Shown: positions 55,131 through 64,000, numbered from the stretch's first letter. The stretch is DNA of 64,000 nt from Epilithonimonas caeni DSM 17710 (GCF_000426465.1 NZ_KE384528.1:301698-365697), one strand, 5' to 3'. The notes: a model not told the origin generated them from the sequence alone. Translations and numbers: made by a program.

Positions 55131-56084
55131 CTACCAATGGACCCTGCCCCCCCCTGTCACTAAAACAGTCTTTTGAAAATGTCTTCTTTTAACCTCTACA
55201 TTGTCCAGTTTAATTTGTTTTCTGTTCAAAAGGTCTTCTATCTGTATCGTCTTGATCTGATTGATCGTTTCTTTTCCCCGGAGTTTTTGTAAACTTGGAG
55301 CTTTGTAAATTTTAATATTATTTTCTAGAAGTATGTTCACCCAAAAATCCAGTTCCTCTTTCTGCAATGCCTCCTTGATGACCAATACACCATCCACTTC
55401 TTTTTTACCTGCATTGAGGTTATTGATGAAATTAGCTTTCGTGACAATGTTTCTATCCAGCAGCTTTATACTTACCCTTCTATCATTATAGGATATAAAA
55501 CCTTTGATATCAAAAGGTAAGTTAGGGTTAGAAAGAATTACCTGGGCGATGGCTACAGATGTATCATCATCTCCCAAAATATAGATTTTTTTTCTACTAG
55601 CACTCCTTTTATTTTCTTTGATCACATTAAAAAAACCTTTCACACAAAGTCTGAAAACAAAGAGAAAAACAGAAGAAAGGGCAAAATAAAACCCTAGAAA
55701 AGGTATAAGTATCGCTTTTTCGTTGGAACTGAAATAGTAGGTATAATTTACAATTACTATAGTTAGGACACAGCAGAGATTCGCAAAGAACAATTTGAAA
55801 AGATCAACAAAAGTGGAGTGTCTTATAACCCCCAAATATGTTTTGAATATATACATATACAAAACATTGGTTGATAAAATAAACAAAAACACATACCGCA
55901 AAGGAAAGGCTCGATAATGCTTTACCTCCAATCCCATGATCAAAAGATGGGAGATAAAGAGAGAAGCGAGGATAATTAATATATCAATAAATAAAATAAC
56001 CCATCTTGGCAAAAACTTTAGATCTATGAGATCTAATACATTGTCATTAAGCGAAAATTTTTTAAGATCTTTGACCTTTTCCAT
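55131..56084 (-). CDS. N-terminal part of split CapD/PglF-like dehydratase (membrane portion, frameshifted)
   Basis: 317 residues. Four membrane helices (about 28-50, 62-82, 92-114, 123-145) precede a Rossmann-like domain (KKIYILGDDDTSVAIAQ), as in full-length CapD/PglF/WbpM proteins of roughly 640 residues. It reaches TVLVTGGGRVHW and stops just where TGGAGSIG should begin. Removing one of the eight Gs (minus strand) restores VTGGAGSIGREIVRQVALLE and joins both halves. It is either phase variable, a natural mutation or a sequencing error. Confidence 0.75.
   Translation of the reverse strand: MEKVKDLKKFSLNDNVLDLIDLKFLPRWVILFIDILIILASLFISHLLIMGLEVKHYRAFPLRYVFLFILSTNVLYMYIFKTYLGVIRHSTFVDLFKLFFANLCCVLTIVIVNYTYYFSSNEKAILIPFLGFYFALSSVFLFVFRLCVKGFFNVIKENKRSASRKKIYILGDDDTSVAIAQVILSNPNLPFDIKGFISYNDRRVSIKLLDRNIVTKANFINNLNAGKKEVDGVLVIKEALQKEELDFWVNILLENNIKIYKAPSLQKLRGKETINQIKTIQIEDLLNRKQIKLDNVEVKRRHFQKTVLVTGGGRVHW
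55147..55154 (-). repeat. Mononucleotide tract (C8 on plus, G8 on coding strand) at a frameshift
   Basis: The eight-base tract lies exactly in the codons for the glycine loop TGGAGSIG. Seven Gs give one open frame of about 640 codons; eight give a stop five codons on. The position makes it a candidate slipped-strand switch. Confidence 0.85.
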
Positions 56085-56102
56085 TCTGTTTGGTAAGTTA
56101 TT

Positions 56103-57236
56103 TTAAAATTGAAAATTATTTATTACATCTTTTATTCTTTTTTTATCATCAGTCGTAAGGTTAGAACCAGAAGGTAAACATAATCCTCTGTCAAACAAAT
56201 CCTCAGCAATTTTTTCTCCGTAATACGGGCAATCTTTAAAAACTGGCTGAAGATGCATGGGTTTCCACAATGGGCGTGTTTCTATATTCTTTTCAGCAAA
56301 GGCATTCATTAGATCATGATTGGTCTTCGTTGTAAAATCTTTATTTAAGGTAATACTGGTAAGCCAGTGATTAGAATAGAAATCCGAATTAGCTTCCGAG
56401 AAAACGGTTACGGCTTCTATATCAGAAAATAGTTCTTTATAAAATTCATGATTAGCCCTTCTCTGATTGACCCTCTCCTGCAAAACTCCCATCTGCCCTC
56501 TACCAATACCTGCGGAAATATTGCTAAGTCTGTAGTTATATCCTATCTCGGAATGTTGATAATGCGGGGCATTGTCTCTTGCCTGTGTTGACAAGAAAAT
56601 AGTTTTGTTCTTTTGTTCTTTCGTGCTGGCCACCAACGCCCCTCCTCCAGATGTAGTGATGATCTTATTTCCATTGAAAGACAAAATAGCAAACTCTCCA
56701 AAAGTACCACACATCTTGCCCTTGTAGCTAGAGCCTAAAGATTCTGCACTATCCTCAACCAATGGGATCTCATATCTATTACAAATTACCGTGATCTCAT
56801 CCATCAATGCCGGCATTCCATAAAGATGGACAACAATTACTGCCTTCGGCGTTTTACCTTTCTTAATTCTATCCTGAATGGCTTGTTCCAAATATATTGG
56901 AGACATGTTCCAATTGGTTTCATCAGAATCGACAAAAACAGGATTCGCACCAAGATATTTGATAGGATTTGCAGATGCCGAAAATGTAAAAGACTGACAA
57001 ATGACCTCATCATCAATACCAACACCTAATTGAACCAATGCCAAATGCAAAGCTGCCGTACCAGAACTAAGAGCTCCTACATATTTATTATCTCCAATAA
57101 AATTTTCTATAGCAATCTCAAACTCATCTACATTTTTCCCCAATGGCGCTACCCAATTATGTTCAAACGCCTCTTGAATATATTTCATTTCTCCTCCTCC
57201 CATGTGGGGAGATGACAGCCAAATTTTAGACTCCAC
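56103..57236 (-). CDS. DegT/DnrJ/EryC1/StrS aminotransferase (PglE-like)
   Basis: 377 residues. It transfers an amino group to a 4-keto nucleotide sugar with PLP. ALSSGTAALHLALVQLGVG binds PLP phosphate, EDSAESLGSSY carries Asp162, and the Schiff-base Lys191 lies in LSFNGNKIITTSGGG. NYRLSNISAGIGRGQM is typical of the UDP-4-amino-sugar branch. It sits 18 bp upstream of the split 4,6-dehydratase, whose product it should use: together they correspond to PglF-PglE of the bacillosamine pathway. An acetyltransferase of the PglD type is not next to it. Confidence 0.88.
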   Translation of the reverse strand: MESKIWLSSPHMGGGEMKYIQEAFEHNWVAPLGKNVDEFEIAIENFIGDNKYVGALSSGTAALHLALVQLGVGIDDEVICQSFTFSASANPIKYLGANPVFVDSDETNWNMSPIYLEQAIQDRIKKGKTPKAVIVVHLYGMPALMDEITVICNRYEIPLVEDSAESLGSSYKGKMCGTFGEFAILSFNGNKIITTSGGGALVASTKEQKNKTIFLSTQARDNAPHYQHSEIGYNYRLSNISAGIGRGQMGVLQERVNQRRANHEFYKELFSDIEAVTVFSEANSDFYSNHWLTSITLNKDFTTKTNHDLMNAFAEKNIETRPLWKPMHLQPVFKDCPYYGEKIAEDLFDRGLCLPSGSNLTTDDKKRIKDVINNFQF

Positions 57237-57311
57237 TAGTATTATTTATTATATAATTTACAATCTTATTTATGTATCGCTCTATAAGTTTAAAATTTAA
57301 AAGATTTATTA

Positions 57312-57327
57312 AACTTTGACAAAGTTA
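57312..57327 (-). promoter_or_regulatory. -7 element within a 15-bp perfect palindrome upstream of the polysaccharide operon
   Basis: AACTTTG-A-CAAAGTT (57312-57326) is a perfect palindrome, and its minus-strand reading TAACTTTG (57320-57327) matches the -7 consensus, about 84 bp before the aminotransferase start. It could be an operator over the core promoter. No good -33 element is seen. Confidence 0.4.
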
Positions 57328-57441
57328 ACATAAAAAAACATTTAATTTTTAATATAATTTAACATTTTTAGAATATTACGTATTCTTAAAAAAAACGAGA
57401 ATTTATGCTACTTTTTTTTAAAAAAGCCTATACACTGCTAA

Positions 57442-58017
57442 CTAAAATTTAATGAACGTTTTTACTATAATCCTGATGTCCAGTCCGAACGATCTTTTAT
57501 AATAGTAATCAAGATTCATTTTGACCTTATCTGGAAAAATTATTTCGTCATTGTATTTTAATGGATCATTTTGTTTTAAAAGCAAGGACTCTTCATCAGC
57601 ATATTTTATACTTGCAAGACTAGTGATCCCAGGTTTCAAATTTAAAACCTTCCTCTCCTCACCTTCCAATACGTCATAATATCCTGCAACATCCGGTCTA
57701 GGTCCTACAAAACTCATATTGCCAAACAGCACATTTAGAAGCTGAGGCAATTCATCAATTTTATAAGCCCTAAGAAAACGTCCTATGTATGATATCTTTC
57801 CCGTTTTCGGATGAATTGTTTTCAGTTTAAAAATCGTGAATGCCTTACCATATTGACCAATCCTTTTTTGAAGAAAAAAACCGTTCGAAAATGTATCTAT
57901 TGAAGAAAGCACAAAGAAGACCATAATTATCCAGCCAAAGAAAAAAAGTGCCAGTAAGGAGAAAACAATATCAAAAATACGTTTAATTAACAAATAACCA
58001 TTAAGATCATTATTCAT
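57442..58017 (-). CDS. Small bacterial sugar transferase (PglC-like initiating phosphoglycosyl transferase)
   Basis: 191 residues: one membrane-entering hydrophobic helix (about 15-40, LSFDIVFSLLALFFF-like), then the catalytic core KRIGQYGKAFTIFKLKT, DELPQ (88-92) and VGPRPD (104-109). It corresponds to the C-terminal catalytic part of the larger enzyme at 35345-36736. Such short monotopic enzymes include PglC, which loads diNAc-bacillosamine phosphate onto undecaprenyl phosphate; the nearby PglF/PglE-like genes make that likely. It is the first gene of the locus on this strand. Confidence 0.88.
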   Translation of the reverse strand: MNNDLNGYLLIKRIFDIVFSLLALFFFGWIIMVFFVLSSIDTFSNGFFLQKRIGQYGKAFTIFKLKTIHPKTGKISYIGRFLRAYKIDELPQLLNVLFGNMSFVGPRPDVAGYYDVLEGEERKVLNLKPGITSLASIKYADEESLLLKQNDPLKYNDEIIFPDKVKMNLDYYYKRSFGLDIRIIVKTFIKF

Positions 58018-58088
58018 AAAAAATTCAGGTATTTTTAAAGGCAGGTATTAGATATCAATTACTTATAGATGTCTATAAAACAAAATAA

Positions 58089-58112
58089 ATCCGAAATTTA
58101 TGAATTTCGGAT
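58089..58112 (-). terminator. Terminator of the PID-CTERM-like gene
   Basis: ATCCGAAATT (58089-58098) pairs with AATTTCGGAT (58103-58112). On the minus strand a T-rich stretch follows. Confidence 0.7.
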
Positions 58113-58121
58113 CTACATTAT

Positions 58122-58430
58122 TTAAATATTGACTTTTTTGTTTTTCCTCTGATAATAAAACACCAATCCCAAACTACTTATTAACAGCAAGGGTAAATAC
58201 CCATCAATAGGAACGGGCTCACCAGGGTTACCCGGCCCTAACGATTGTGTAGTATCGTTCGGGGATTGTTCAACGTTAGAATCAAAGGTATTTGCTGATT
58301 GCTTTTGAGTCTCTATATCTTGGGTATTTTGCTCTGTCTTCGATTGCTCGCTATCAAATACATTGTCTTTAAATTGGGCTAAAGACATAACACTCACGGA
58401 CAGATATATTAAAGCTAAATATTTTTTCAT
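58122..58430 (-). CDS. Small exported protein with PID-CTERM-like C-terminal anchor
   Basis: 102 residues. Signal peptide to about residue 19 (VMSLAQ), then a low-complexity Gln/Asn/Ser/Thr-rich segment, then a short proline-glycine stretch with VPID (73-76), a hydrophobic helix (about 78-93) and a basic tail RKNKK. Motif-helix-basic tail is the plan of exosortase-type sorting signals; the PxVPID form is what databases call PID-CTERM in Bacteroidota. The helix would hold the protein until processed. No exosortase gene lies in the window. Its place between the polysaccharide locus and the giant T9SS protein suggests a surface role. Confidence 0.7.
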   Translation of the reverse strand: MKKYLALIYLSVSVMSLAQFKDNVFDSEQSKTEQNTQDIETQKQSANTFDSNVEQSPNDTTQSLGPGNPGEPVPIDGYLPLLLISSLGLVFYYQRKNKKVNI

Positions 58431-58538
58431 TTGCTATTTAAAAATAGATACATTTTTCAGGTTGTAAATATATAAAAAAATCTTAAAAATTTATAAACAT
58501 CTCTATATTAATTAATATTAATATCTATTATATTCAAA

Positions 58539-61500
58539 TTATTTAATGATTTTATGTGTTTTTGCTTCTCCGGCGTTTTCCACTTTCAGCACATAAACCC
58601 CATTGGAAACATCATTCATATCGATCTTAATCATTGTTTCTGGAGTATTGAAAGCTCTTATTATTCTTCCGGATGTATCATACATTTCCACTTTACCCAA
58701 TTTTTTTGTTGATTTGACAACATAAAAATCACCATCTCTATATACTGTGAAATTTGATCTCATAGAAATATTTGTACCAAGAACATCTTGACTCTTATAC
58801 ACCAACTCAAATCTAGTATCATCTACACCTTTATTTGCACTGAATGTGTAATCCTTCTCCGTCAAGTCTGTATAAGTATTTGCAAGTTTATCATGCAAAT
58901 ACACCTTCTGTGCCGAACTGAAAATACCTTCCTTATTTCCAAGTCCTATTTTATAGGTTCCATTTATTGAATATTTAGTTCCCAGAGGAATAACGTCCTC
59001 AACACCCAACACATTCCTACCTTGGATCTGAAGTTTATGCGCATCCAGTTTTGTATAGAACGAATCATCCCCTACTGTCAACAGATCTGCATCATAATCT
59101 GCATCATACTGGTTGGTGGCCGCAGCAATATGCGCGACAAGAATCGTATTAACAACGCTTTCCGGAGAGATAAGCTTCACCCAATAACGGTCAATTCCAT
59201 TTTCTGCAGTTTTGTTATTGTTATAAAAATGCCCTGTACTGTTGTTGGTTCTAATACTATTATCAAACTTCAACGTTCCGGTAATAGGAGTGCTCCCTGT
59301 AGGTGCCGTTCCTTTCATCTCAACAATAAAACCTTGAGCTACTTTTATAAATTCATTTGGCGTCGGAGTACCCGTCGTTGTATCTATTCCCGTAGCAGGT
59401 GTTCCTCCGGAAAGTGTAATAGTCGCATAGTTATTACCAGAATAGTTAGATCCCGCTTGAGTGGCTACAGGAGTTATATTGGTCCAGAACCAAGCTTTGG
59501 CATTGATTAGGTCACTGTTTTTTGTGCCATTGCCTTGATCCAGATTATAGAACTTGATAAAGTCTATATTCGACGGATATGGATTTCCAATCAGATTGTA
59601 CCCATGTGTATAAGTATTGGCGCCACTTGTGGTATTTTTAGACTTCTGAATACCAATAGTGATATCACCATTATTAGGGGAACCAACAAATTTCAAAGTA
59701 TTGTCTGTCGTAAGAGTAGAAATATCATATGAATCTTTGCCCCTTATTGCATATCCTTTGGCGTTCACAAAGTTAGCATCTGCCGTAGCAACAAAAGTAT
59801 CATTAGGTTCCTTATACTGATATATTCTGTTGTTTGGTGTACCTTCCGAGAAGCCTCCACTTGTATATAATGGACCAGATGCTCCTCCAGATGTATTAAG
59901 CAATACTTGGTTTTGTACCGGCGAACTCCAATAAGTATAATCTTTCTGACGCATCTTCACATCTCTTTTCGCATATATATTCCCCGTATTTACAGCATTA
60001 GGATTATCTTGCAACAATACCGCATCACTTTCCAGCACAAGATTATCATTGTTGGCGTTGTTTGTGATATTGATAACATCGGTAACTTTCAAAGAACTGT
60101 TAGCTGAGATTGTAGTTTTACCTGTTGCTGCTATTATCAAATGGCTGGTTTCAGCATTAGTATCAATAACAACCGTTTTACCTGCAGGGATATTAGCACA
60201 CTTGCTATTATCCGGAATTTGGTTAGGATACCAGTTGTTGGCGTTGTTCCAGCTATTATCAACATTACCTGTAAATTCCCTCTTATTTTTTGTAACATTT
60301 ACAACCGCTGTTTTATCACAGGTTCCCAATGTCGCTTTCGCCGTGTAAGCTTGGGTTCCATTTGGTGCGGCGTATAATGTTGCAGTAAAATCACCTGCGC
60401 TATAAGGTGTTGTTAAAGCGGCATCTGTGTATAATCCCGTAGCTGGAGTCCAAGAGACTTTTTGGCTTTCAAATTCAAAAACAAGATCATTTCTAGAAGA
60501 ATAAGTATATGAAGCAGCCCCTGTATAACCATCAACCGTTGTAGCTGTTTGATTATCTACCCTATAGAATATAGAACTAACAAATGATGTATTACTATAT
60601 TTTGCCGTATTATAAGTGCTACTACCTCCATTGTTATTAGAATAATTCATTTCTATAATCAGATTACTCGTCCCATCCCATTCAAACGGAGTGTCCAGAA
60701 CAAAACTGTTCAACCCTACAGAAGGGGTATAAGAAGCATTATTCCTCACTGTGGTCAAACCCGACTCCCAAGAAGATGTGGTAGCAAATGCTGTAGTAGC
60801 AGATTTTTTCATTTTAATTCTTAAATCCAACAATGGATATGAGGCATTTGCTGTTGCCAAGTTCAATTGGATGGATTTAATTTTTGAGCCGGCAGAAAGC
60901 CCTAAGGCACTTAATTCACTCGCCCTATATATCCATTGCTGTTTAGTGCCTCCATAATAATTTTGCATCGGATTCGGGCCTAATGCAGAACCGGTAGTGC
61001 TGGCTGCAGACGTGCTGGCCCCAGTACCTGAGGTCACATTAGTTGTAATAACGCCGCCTGTAGCTTCTAATTTAACATAATCTGTTGTACAAGCATCACC
61101 GCCAGCCGGAGATGTTGTAGTTGTAACAGACACGGCTGTAGGTGCAGGATTGATTGTAGCAGTTACTAAAGTTCTAGTTTCTGATTCACAGCCATTATAC
61201 GCAACCACATAATAATTAGTTGTTGCAGAAATGGAAGGTGTAACCCAAACATTATTACCAGATGTTCCCACAAGTGTCCCTCCTGTAAGTGCAGAATACC
61301 ATCTGTACTCAGTTATCGCAGCACCCGTAGTACTACCGTTCGCAGTCAACGACACAGTACCTGCGCCACAATTGCTACCAGACACAACAGATGCAACTTT
61401 AGGAGGAATATTTCCATTAAACTCATCTGCCCCAATATCAGGGGTAGTTGCCGACCTTGTGTCGTTATCAATATCATTCGTGATACTTGCTATTGGTGTT

Positions 61501-64000
61501 CCTGCGCTTTCCAAAGCAGTACAAGCGGAACCTACAATATGCAAATCTGTAGCAGATACAAATGGAGGCAATGAATTGATAGAATGAGAATCCTGCCCTG
61601 TAGCTGTTTGCCAAGCTGCCAAAGCAGTTTGATTTGTAGAGGTTGCAGCCAATATATTATTTGCATTCCCACTGCTATATATATTATTATAATCTGACGA
61701 GAATGTACCATCCTCCGTCCAAACCATAGAATATTGAGTTCCGCTACCTGAGGAAATACGGGTATTTGAAAAAATATTATTCTTAACTACAGATGAGTTC
61801 GTATAGTTTTTCAAGTATGCATAAGACCCTGTTGAAGAACTAGCCGTTCCATTTATACTAATTGAATTATAATAAATATAAGATGTCCCTGCCGTACTTT
61901 CATCAGCAATACCGGCTATCCTTATTCCAGGAGCCCCAGCTCCATTTCCCGCCAAGCTAATCATATTATTATACACATAGCATGTACTGCCAGACGCAAT
62001 ATCATATATATCTATACCATGCAGGTAACCCGTGCTTGATGCAGAAGTATTTGTATTAGTCGTTTTTAAATCATAAATTCTATTATTACTAATAATAGGA
62101 CCATATATCGTATTTGCTCCTAAAAAGACACCGTATAATCCAGTATTAGTAGTTTGTGTCGCTGTACCATAAATATTATTACCATCATAGACAAATCCCG
62201 AAGAATAACCATTATCATAAACACCCGCGAAACTAAAATTATATATATTATTTTTCAGAATAGAATTCTCTGTATTCTGCAATGAAGTGCTGGAACCATA
62301 ATTATAAACGCCAATATAAGGCAATGTTGCCGACTGAGGCGCTATATTATTGTTCTGTACAATGTTACTATTATTACCAGACACACCACTTCCGCTATAA
62401 AAGGTAATAACACCAAGATATGTTGCAGAAGAAGATGGAATTGCATTTATGACATTATTCTTTACTGTATTACTGGATGCTCCATTAATAAATAATACCG
62501 CAGTCCCCGTAGCAGAGGTGTTTCTAATTGTCATATCTTTTGTGACGCCGCCAACAGTATTACTTCCATCTATTATAACATATTGTGCTCCGCTTAGTCT
62601 TATAATTGCATTATTGGCCAATGCCGATGTAATTAAAGGACTTACTCCACTAGCCGGTTTTATAGTAAGTGTATTGGTCGCACTAGTCCCGGCAATATTT
62701 GGTATCACTATTGGAAACGTTTCCGAAGCAGATGCATAACTGCTATTCAAGGATAAAGTCGTCGCTTGAGTAATTCCACAAGCCGAAAGATCCATGATAG
62801 CTGCGGTCAATGTCGGATAAAGGCTACCAGGAGTCGTTGTACTTCCCCCTATTGAAATCACTGAACTGAAAGATGGACACGCATTGGTAGTTGCGTTCGT
62901 CTGTGTCGCTGATGCAGAATACAGAGGTCCAGAGGAACAGCTTGTATTATTATATGAGAAAACAAAATAATAATATGCTGTTCCTGATGATAATCCCGAT
63001 GACGTCCAGCTACCCGCCGATGTTCCCACATATTCTATATACCCATTGGGTGCAACAGATGAATTAGCTCCTACTGTATAAGTAGCTCCTCCTGACAAAG
63101 ATGGCAAAGATGAGGATGTAGAACGTACAACTACATAACCTGTAGGTGCTGGAGAATTGCTTGTAGCCGTAAAGCTACCAGTAACAGAAGTAATACCTGT
63201 TGCGGTAGAAGTAGCGGACGCAGCCAGTGAAGTAGGGGCTGCACAAGCAGGAATAAAACTACCTGTAAGATAGGTACTGTCACAACTGCCATTATTTGCT
63301 TTTATTCTATAATAATAAGTTGTTGCAGCGTTTGAAAATGTAATATTTTGTGCCGTAGAAGTCCCTGCATTAAACGGAGAACCCGGAATAGCCGTGGTGT
63401 AACCTGAATCCGTATAAACCTCCACAGTGTAGTTAATTGTTCCCGCAGAGCCACCAGCCACTGATGCCACCCAATTAATAGTTGCGGAATTACTGGTAAT
63501 ACTAGTAACAGGTGTGGTCGCTGCTGTTGGTGCGGCTGCACAAGTTATCTTATTTCCCGTCAAGGGAGATGTGGTCAAATAATATGGCGCCCCTGTACAA
63601 GAATTATTATAAGAAAACACATAATAATAATATATTGTATTACTAGTTAAACTGGAATCCGTAAAAGATATGGAGGTCGAGTTCTGCACCACATAAGTTC
63701 CCGTCCCCAATACAGTAGAACCCACAGCATATGTTGTCCCATTGACCGGTGTTGGCGCAGTTGCGCTTGTGCTTCTTACCACCATGTACCCACTTGGCGT
63801 ATTAGGACTTGCCACACCTGAAAAAGAGCCCGCAATTGAATTAGCGGAAGTTATTCCGAAAGTTAAAACTGTTGGTTGAGCGGATGGCGTCGTACAGGTC
63901 GGTGCGGCAGAAATACTAATCATATAATCCTCGCCTTCACCTCTTGTTGTTGTTCCGCTAAGAGAGCAAGAATCGGGGTTTGTATTATTAAAATCTGTCA
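58539..64000 (-). CDS. Giant T9SS surface protein with GEVED, fibronectin III and beta-helix parts (5' end cut by window)
   Basis: At least 1820 residues; the frame is open to the window edge (upstream of the first ATG it reads GTTTRGEGEDYM, the end of a GEVED domain), so the start lies outside. In order from the visible N-terminus: several fibronectin III-like repeats, a right-handed parallel beta-helix region (VIIDGSNTVGG, TVKNNVIN, YGPIISNNRIYDL), an Ig-like cell-wall-style domain (GTVSLTANGSTTGA), further beta domains, and a type A T9SS sorting domain at the C-terminus (GKVEMYDTSGRII, SNGVYVLKVEN, HKIIK). It is probably a surface adhesin or carbohydrate-related protein; no catalytic motif is visible. 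Confidence 0.85.
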   Translation of the reverse strand, partial: TDFNNTNPDSCSLSGTTTRGEGEDYMISISAAPTCTTPSAQPTVLTFGITSANSIAGSFSGVASPNTPSGYMVVRSTSATAPTPVNGTTYAVGSTVLGTGTYVVQNSTSISFTDSSLTSNTIYYYYVFSYNNSCTGAPYYLTTSPLTGNKITCAAAPTAATTPVTSITSNSATINWVASVAGGSAGTINYTVEVYTDSGYTTAIPGSPFNAGTSTAQNITFSNAATTYYYRIKANNGSCDSTYLTGSFIPACAAPTSLAASATSTATGITSVTGSFTATSNSPAPTGYVVVRSTSSSLPSLSGGATYTVGANSSVAPNGYIEYVGTSAGSWTSSGLSSGTAYYYFVFSYNNTSCSSGPLYSASATQTNATTNACPSFSSVISIGGSTTTPGSLYPTLTAAIMDLSACGITQATTLSLNSSYASASETFPIVIPNIAGTSATNTLTIKPASGVSPLITSALANNAIIRLSGAQYVIIDGSNTVGGVTKDMTIRNTSATGTAVLFINGASSNTVKNNVINAIPSSSATYLGVITFYSGSGVSGNNSNIVQNNNIAPQSATLPYIGVYNYGSSTSLQNTENSILKNNIYNFSFAGVYDNGYSSGFVYDGNNIYGTATQTTNTGLYGVFLGANTIYGPIISNNRIYDLKTTNTNTSASSTGYLHGIDIYDIASGSTCYVYNNMISLAGNGAGAPGIRIAGIADESTAGTSYIYYNSISINGTASSSTGSYAYLKNYTNSSVVKNNIFSNTRISSGSGTQYSMVWTEDGTFSSDYNNIYSSGNANNILAATSTNQTALAAWQTATGQDSHSINSLPPFVSATDLHIVGSACTALESAGTPIASITNDIDNDTRSATTPDIGADEFNGNIPPKVASVVSGSNCGAGTVSLTANGSTTGAAITEYRWYSALTGGTLVGTSGNNVWVTPSISATTNYYVVAYNGCESETRTLVTATINPAPTAVSVTTTTSPAGGDACTTDYVKLEATGGVITTNVTSGTGASTSAASTTGSALGPNPMQNYYGGTKQQWIYRASELSALGLSAGSKIKSIQLNLATANASYPLLDLRIKMKKSATTAFATTSSWESGLTTVRNNASYTPSVGLNSFVLDTPFEWDGTSNLIIEMNYSNNNGGSSTYNTAKYSNTSFVSSIFYRVDNQTATTVDGYTGAASYTYSSRNDLVFEFESQKVSWTPATGLYTDAALTTPYSAGDFTATLYAAPNGTQAYTAKATLGTCDKTAVVNVTKNKREFTGNVDNSWNNANNWYPNQIPDNSKCANIPAGKTVVIDTNAETSHLIIAATGKTTISANSSLKVTDVINITNNANNDNLVLESDAVLLQDNPNAVNTGNIYAKRDVKMRQKDYTYWSSPVQNQVLLNTSGGASGPLYTSGGFSEGTPNNRIYQYKEPNDTFVATADANFVNAKGYAIRGKDSYDISTLTTDNTLKFVGSPNNGDITIGIQKSKNTTSGANTYTHGYNLIGNPYPSNIDFIKFYNLDQGNGTKNSDLINAKAWFWTNITPVATQAGSNYSGNNYATITLSGGTPATGIDTTTGTPTPNEFIKVAQGFIVEMKGTAPTGSTPITGTLKFDNSIRTNNSTGHFYNNNKTAENGIDRYWVKLISPESVVNTILVAHIAAATNQYDADYDADLLTVGDDSFYTKLDAHKLQIQGRNVLGVEDVIPLGTKYSINGTYKIGLGNKEGIFSSAQKVYLHDKLANTYTDLTEKDYTFSANKGVDDTRFELVYKSQDVLGTNISMRSNFTVYRDGDFYVVKSTKKLGKVEMYDTSGRIIRAFNTPETMIKIDMNDVSNGVYVLKVENAGEAKTHKIIK

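Noticed and set aside
58539-64000. CRISPR or tandem DNA repeats in the giant gene
   Set aside because: The repetition is at protein level (beta-helix turns and fibronectin units); there are no regular identical DNA repeats and spacers.

Overview
The window looks like a chromosomal segment of a flavobacterium of the Weeksellaceae type (Chryseobacterium or Epilithonimonas-like). Evidence: low GC, Bacteroidota promoter elements (TAnnTTTG), weak or absent Shine-Dalgarno sites, several secreted proteins ending in type IX secretion (T9SS type A) sorting domains, a fused PyrE-PyrF, an SDR-type threonine dehydrogenase and short REP-like repeats of the kind scattered through these genomes. The genus is inferred from protein style only.

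Positions 1-33500 are mostly housekeeping. In order: a DUF2723 membrane protein cut by the window edge; a cysteate/cysteine synthase-like enzyme followed by an alpha-oxoamine synthase (together a probable sulfonolipid pathway); a PhyH dioxygenase; a beta-lactamase-fold serine hydrolase; a MazG-like protein; Tag; PyrEF; a GIY-YIG nuclease gene bracketed by perfect 41-bp inverted repeats; an M1-peptidase-like outer-membrane protein; three T9SS cargo proteins (two are tandem paralogues); a large outer-membrane protein; a sulfurtransferase; threonine dehydrogenase; a degenerate polysaccharide deacetylase homologue; two tandem tRNA-Phe units; a PlsC-GNAT fusion resembling the ornithine-lipid synthase OlsF; aspartate kinase; Fbp; MenC; a small secreted protein; GroES-GroEL; an M48 protease; and RlpA. 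RimO (33952-35253) precedes the next block.

Positions 35345-58017 form one large minus-strand polysaccharide locus. It carries export and assembly genes (Wza, two tandem Wzc-type tyrosine kinases, Wzx, Wzy candidate), two initiating sugar phosphotransferases, two GT4 glycosyltransferases and a hexapeptide acyltransferase. It also has sugar-nucleotide enzymes: Gmd and Rmd for GDP-D-rhamnose, a CapD/PglF-like 4,6-dehydratase, a PglE-like aminotransferase, RmlC, a cytidylyltransferase-like protein and an epimerase. The dehydratase gene is split by a run of eight Gs (coding strand), which suggests phase variation or a sequencing error. A 1.1-kb gene-poor gap inside the locus holds two tiny ORFs and a visibly decayed coding remnant.

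Upstream of this locus are a small protein with a PID-CTERM-like C-terminal anchor and the 3' part of a giant T9SS adhesin-like protein that runs off the window.

The most unusual items are the repeat-flanked GIY-YIG gene and its matching REP family, the poly-G frameshift in the dehydratase, the sulfonolipid gene pair, and the decayed ORFs inside the polysaccharide cluster.
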